A stretch of DNA of 64,000 nucleotides from Phreatobacter oligotrophus (GTDB lineage Bacteria; Pseudomonadota; Alphaproteobacteria; Rhizobiales; Phreatobacteraceae), in assembly GCF_003046185.1 (NCBI RefSeq), contig NZ_PZZL01000003.1, forward strand, positions 186,001 to 250,000. The letters are read 5' to 3'. Positions within the stretch are counted from its first letter, which is position 1. The number at the start of each line of letters is the position of its first letter. The position numbers were made by a program, and so were the translations under genes. The notes beneath the pieces were generated by a model, which was not told where the DNA came from, did no database searches, and saw only the letters and a program-made list of their open reading frames with translations. Of the stretch, positions 61,156 to 64,000 are shown piece by piece.

Positions 61156-61258
61156 GCCCGGGCAGTGAGACGGTGTCCGGCCTGGTGTGGCCGGGAACAC
61201 CTCGGCCCCGCCGCCGGCTCAGGCCCCGACAACCCGCGACCGCCCAGAAGGCCCGTCC

Positions 61259-62308
61259 ATGACCGTGTTCCGCTTTCGTCCGACCCGCCGCGACACCCTG
61301 AAGCTCGCCGGCGCTGCCTCCCTTGCCTCGCTGTTCGCCCCCGCCGTCCACGCCCAGGCCACGACCAATGTGCGCTTCACGCTGGACTGGCGCTTCGAGG
61401 GTCCCTCGGCGCTGTTCCTCACCGCGCTGGAGAAGGGCCATTTCCGCGCCGAGGGCCTGAATGTCACCATCGACGCCGCCTCCGGCTCGCGCGAGGGCGT
61501 CACCCGCGTCGCCTCGGGCACCTATGACATCGGCTTCGGCGACATCAACTCGATGATCCGCTTCCGCGACGAGAACCCGACGGTCGACCTCAAGGCGAAC
61601 ATGATCGTCTATGACCGCCCGCCCTTCTCCATCGTCGGCCGCAAGTCGCGCGGCATCACCACCGACGTGAAGAGCCTCGAGGGCAAGAAGTTCGGCGCTC
61701 CCGCCCCTGACGCGGCCTATGCCCAGTGGCCGATCTTCAAGACCGTGAACAAGCTCGACGATTCCAAGATGCGCTTCGAGAATGTCGGCTTCCCCGTGCG
61801 CGAGCCCATGCTCGCCTCCGGCGAGGTGGACGCCATCTTCGGCTTCGCCAACTCCTCCTACATCAACCTGAAGTCGCGCGGCGTGCCGGAGAACGACATC
61901 GTCGTCCTCCACATGTACGACTACGGCGTCGAACTCTACGGCAACGCCATCATGGCGAGCCCGGCCTTCCTCGCCGCCAACCGCGGCGCCGTGGCCGCCT
62001 TCAACCGCGGCCTCGTCAAGGGCATCCGCGACTGCATCGCCGACCAGGCCGCCGGCGCCCGGATGGTGGTCGCCCGCAACGACGTCGCCCGTCTCGAGAC
62101 CGAGACCGAGCGCCTGAAGATGACCATCGACAACTATGTGCTGTCGCCCTGGGTGAAGGCGAACGGCATCGGCGGCATCGACCCGGCCCGCATGGCCACT
62201 GCCATCGACCAGATCGGCCTGACCTTCACCTTCAAGAACAAGCCGAAGGTCGAGGACGTCTTCATCTCCGACCTGCTACCCGCCGCCGCCGATCGCAAGG
62301 TGGCCTGA
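61259..62308 (+). CDS. ABC transporter substrate-binding protein, NMT1/THI5-SsuA class (system 2)
   Basis: Periplasmic binding protein, 349 residues, with a twin-arginine-like signal (TRRDTLKLAGAASLASLFAPAVHAQ). The mature part starts VRFTLDWRFEGPSALFLTALEKGHF and has GTYDIGFGDINSM and DVKSLEGKKFGAPA, aligning along most of its length with the system 1 protein at 36842-37864 (shared TLDWRF, YDxGFGDxN, LEGKK). Ligand unknown; nitrogen-containing aromatics or pyrimidines are typical. ATG 61259 is used. A hairpin separates it from the ATPase gene. Confidence 0.9.
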   Translation: MTVFRFRPTRRDTLKLAGAASLASLFAPAVHAQATTNVRFTLDWRFEGPSALFLTALEKGHFRAEGLNVTIDAASGSREGVTRVASGTYDIGFGDINSMIRFRDENPTVDLKANMIVYDRPPFSIVGRKSRGITTDVKSLEGKKFGAPAPDAAYAQWPIFKTVNKLDDSKMRFENVGFPVREPMLASGEVDAIFGFANSSYINLKSRGVPENDIVVLHMYDYGVELYGNAIMASPAFLAANRGAVAAFNRGLVKGIRDCIADQAAGARMVVARNDVARLETETERLKMTIDNYVLSPWVKANGIGGIDPARMATAIDQIGLTFTFKNKPKVEDVFISDLLPAAADRKVA

Positions 62309-62330
62309 GGTTTGCTACACCTGTGAGTTG

Positions 62331-62350
62331 CGGGGGCGCTCGCGCCCCCG
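62331..62350 (+). terminator. Intercistronic hairpin after the binding-protein gene
   Basis: An 8-bp GC stem (CGGGGGCG / CGCCCCCG) with a CTCG loop lies 22 bases after the stop codon and lacks a true T run. It probably stabilises the upstream message or partly stops transcription, so that the binding protein is made in excess over the membrane parts. Confidence 0.5.
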
Positions 62351-62417
62351 TTCCCTCCCCATGCGGCAGCGTTGGTAACAAGACACCGCGAGGCCCTCTT
62401 CGAGAGACGATCAGCCC

Positions 62418-63209
62418 TTGCGTCCCTTCGTTGAACTGACCGGCGTCAGCCACACCTATGCCACCGGCGGCACCCTCGCCGTCGACGGCCTCGACATCCG
62501 GGTCAACGAGGGCGAGTTCGCCGCGGTGGTCGGCCCCTCCGGCTGTGGCAAGTCCACGCTGATGAAGCTCGCCACCGGCCTGCAGTTCCCGCAGTCCGGC
62601 GCCGTCGTGGTCGACGGCCAGGAGGTGCGCGATCCCGTCAAGATCGCCGGCATGGCCTTCCAGGCGCCGACCCTGCTGCCCTGGCGCACCACGCTCGAGA
62701 ACCTCATGCTGCCGCTTGAGATCGTCGAGCCGCATCGCTCGCGCCTGCGCCGCCACAAGGCCGAATATGTCGCCAAGGCCGAGGCCCTGCTCGAGTCGGT
62801 CGGCCTCAAGGGCGCCGGATCGAAGTTCCCCTGGCAGCTCTCCGGCGGCATGCAGCAGCGCGCCTCGCTCTGCCGCGCCCTCATCCACGAGCCCAAGCTG
62901 CTGATGCTCGACGAGCCCTTCGGCGCGCTCGACGCCTTCACCCGCGAGGAGCTGTGGTGCGTCATCCGCGACCTCCATGCCCGCATGGCCGGCACGCTGA
63001 CGGTGATCCTCGTCACCCACGACCTGCGCGAGGCCGTCTTCCTCGCCGACCGCATCTTCTGCATGTCGGCCCGGCCGGGGAAGATCATCGCCGAGAAGGA
63101 GGTGACCTTCCCGCGCCCTCGCGACCTCGAGATCACCTACACCTCGGAATTCTCCGACATCGTCCACGACCTGCGCGGCCGCATCGCCGAAGCCCGGACC
63201 GCCGCCTGA
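62418..63209 (+). CDS. ABC transporter ATPase (SsuB/TauB class, system 2)
   Basis: ATPase of system 2, 263 residues. Walker A is GPSGCGKST (about 40-48), the Q-loop AFQAPTLLPWRTT, signature LSGGMQQR, Walker B LLMLDEPFGALD and the H-loop VTHDLREAVFLADRIFCMS. It closely resembles the system 1 ATPase but lacks its Thr/Gly-rich N-terminus. The start is TTG 62418; no strong ribosome binding site precedes it, which may lower its translation relative to the binding protein. Confidence 0.91.
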   Translation: MRPFVELTGVSHTYATGGTLAVDGLDIRVNEGEFAAVVGPSGCGKSTLMKLATGLQFPQSGAVVVDGQEVRDPVKIAGMAFQAPTLLPWRTTLENLMLPLEIVEPHRSRLRRHKAEYVAKAEALLESVGLKGAGSKFPWQLSGGMQQRASLCRALIHEPKLLMLDEPFGALDAFTREELWCVIRDLHARMAGTLTVILVTHDLREAVFLADRIFCMSARPGKIIAEKEVTFPRPRDLEITYTSEFSDIVHDLRGRIAEARTAA

Positions 63210-63218
63210 GGACCGACC

Positions 63219-64000
63219 ATGGACGCGCTTGCCGACTTCCTGCTCCTCAACTGGCCGACCGCGCTGATCATCGGCTGCGTCGCCTATGTGGCCATGCTGC
63301 TCTACAAGGTCATCGGCGCCTCGGCGCTGGACCGCACCAAGCTCGGGCTGCAGCTCGCCCCGCTGCTCTGCACGGTGGGCACGTTCCTCGCCTGGGAGCT
63401 GCTCTGCAAGGCCTTTGCGGTCTCGACCTTCGTGCTGCCGGCCCCCAGCGACATTGCTATCGCCATCTGGCAGTTCCGCCGGCAGATCGGCTTCCATTCC
63501 TTCCACACCGCCTGGATGACGCTGGCCGGCTTCGGCCTCGCCGTCGCGGTCGGAATCGCCCTCGGCCTCGTCCTTGGCGCCAGCCGGTTCTTCTACGCCG
63601 GCTTCTATCCGCTCCTCGTCGGCTTCAACTCGATCCCGAAGGTCGCGGTGGTGCCGATCCTCGTCATCTGGTTCGGCGTCGGCTGGCTGCCGGCCGTGCT
63701 CACCGCCTTCATGATCTCGTTCTTCCCCATCGTGGTGAACGTCGCCACGGGCCTCGCCACCATCGAGCCGGAGACCGAGGACGTGCTGAAGGCGCTCGGC
63801 GCCTCGAAGCTGCAGATCATGACCAAGGTCGGCATTCCCCGGTCGCTGCCCTATTTCTTCGGCTCGCTGAAGGTCGCCATCACGCTGGCCTATGTCGGCT
63901 CGGTCATCGCCGAGTACAACGCCTCGCGCTACGGCATCGGCAACCTCATGGCCCGCGCCTCGGCCGACTTCAACGTGCCGCTGCTCTTCGCCGCGCTGAT
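63219..64000 (+). CDS. ABC transporter permease (SsuC/TauC class, system 2), truncated by window end
   Basis: Inner-membrane permease; the first 260 residues are present and the 3' end lies outside. The N-terminus has an extra helix (about 12-32) before the shared core, then [34 protein letters not shown] and the EAA-like loop ETEDVLKALGASKLQIMTKVGIPRSLPYF. It aligns with the system 1 permease throughout the core. ATG 63219 lies nine bases after the ATPase stop. Confidence 0.91.
   Translation, partial: MDALADFLLLNWPTALIIGCVAYVAMLLYKVIGASALDRTKLGLQLAPLLCTVGTFLAWELLCKAFAVSTFVLPAPSDIAIAIWQFRRQIGFHSFHTAWMTLAGFGLAVAVGIALGLVLGASRFFYAGFYPLLVGFNSIPKVAVVPILVIWFGVGWLPAVLTAFMISFFPIVVNVATGLATIEPETEDVLKALGASKLQIMTKVGIPRSLPYFFGSLKVAITLAYVGSVIAEYNASRYGIGNLMARASADFNVPLLFAAL

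Overview
The window is about 64 kb of very GC-rich DNA (roughly 70% by eye) from an alphaproteobacterium, most likely order Hyphomicrobiales (Rhizobiales). Support comes from homospermidine synthase, a single-domain CpdR-like response regulator, TTAA-N7-TTAA (CtrA-type) and GAAC-N7-GAAC (alphaproteobacterial LexA-type) sites, a purH/heparinase-like neighbour pair and an Omp25-like barrel. A Phreatobacter- or Bosea-like genus is possible, but I cannot settle it. No rRNA, tRNA, CRISPR array, prophage or insertion sequence was seen. Most of the window is chromosomal core with metabolic accessory clusters.

Layout. 1-10.4 kb: partial asd, a periplasmic glucan biosynthesis gene (opgG/opgD type), and an operon of alpha-2-macroglobulin plus penicillin-binding protein 1C. 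10.5-15.1 kb: a minus-strand catabolic operon (cupin, TctC-type binding protein, acyl-CoA dehydrogenase, E1 alpha, E1 beta). 15.2-17.2 kb: a cyanuric acid amidohydrolase-type ring hydrolase, stop-to-stop with an unrecognised protein that carries an internal duplication. 17.2-30 kb: housekeeping and cell cycle genes (rpmB, Tim44-like, GNAT, ppa, CpdR-like regulator, hpt, zinc-ribbon protein, ftsEX, LolA-like, ftsK, amtB-glnK). 30-39.6 kb: tesB and a long minus-strand transport cluster that puts an NMT1/SsuA-type ABC transporter, an amidohydrolase and a PotFGHI-type polyamine transporter in a row. 39.8-45.6 kb: CinA-like amidase, homospermidine synthase, an enoyl-CoA hydratase-like protein, a cytochrome c maturation block (ccmC-ccmD-ccmG) and an outer-membrane barrel. 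46-52 kb: pteridine reductase-like SDR plus uvrC behind a structured leader, plsC, ydcF, a quinone reductase and a small LexA-box gene. 52-61 kb: ggt, a carboxymuconolactone decarboxylase-like gene, a UMF1-type MFS transporter, a YbjQ-like gene, purH, heparinase-like and DUF3108 genes. 61-64 kb: a second NMT1/SsuA-type ABC operon, cut by the window end.

How the genes fit together. A nitrogen and heterocycle theme recurs: ring-opening amidohydrolase, a metal-dependent amidohydrolase next to an ABC importer, a paralogous importer with a sigma-54-type promoter, amtB-glnK and gamma-glutamyltransferase. Polyamine uptake (PotFGHI) and homospermidine synthesis lie in the same 11 kb. Cell-cycle control is represented by CtrA-like boxes next to ftsEX, ftsK and the outer-membrane barrel gene, and by the CpdR-like regulator.

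The strongest unexplained signals are (1) the leader before the SDR-uvrC operon, where one 7-nt segment can pair with either of two identical partners, one overlapping the ribosome binding site; (2) a perfect LexA-type box touching the start of a 125-residue protein of unknown function; (3) the duplicated-domain protein paired with the cyanuric acid hydrolase; and (4) three families of dispersed inverted repeats between genes. All calls come from reading the sequence; no database search was possible.
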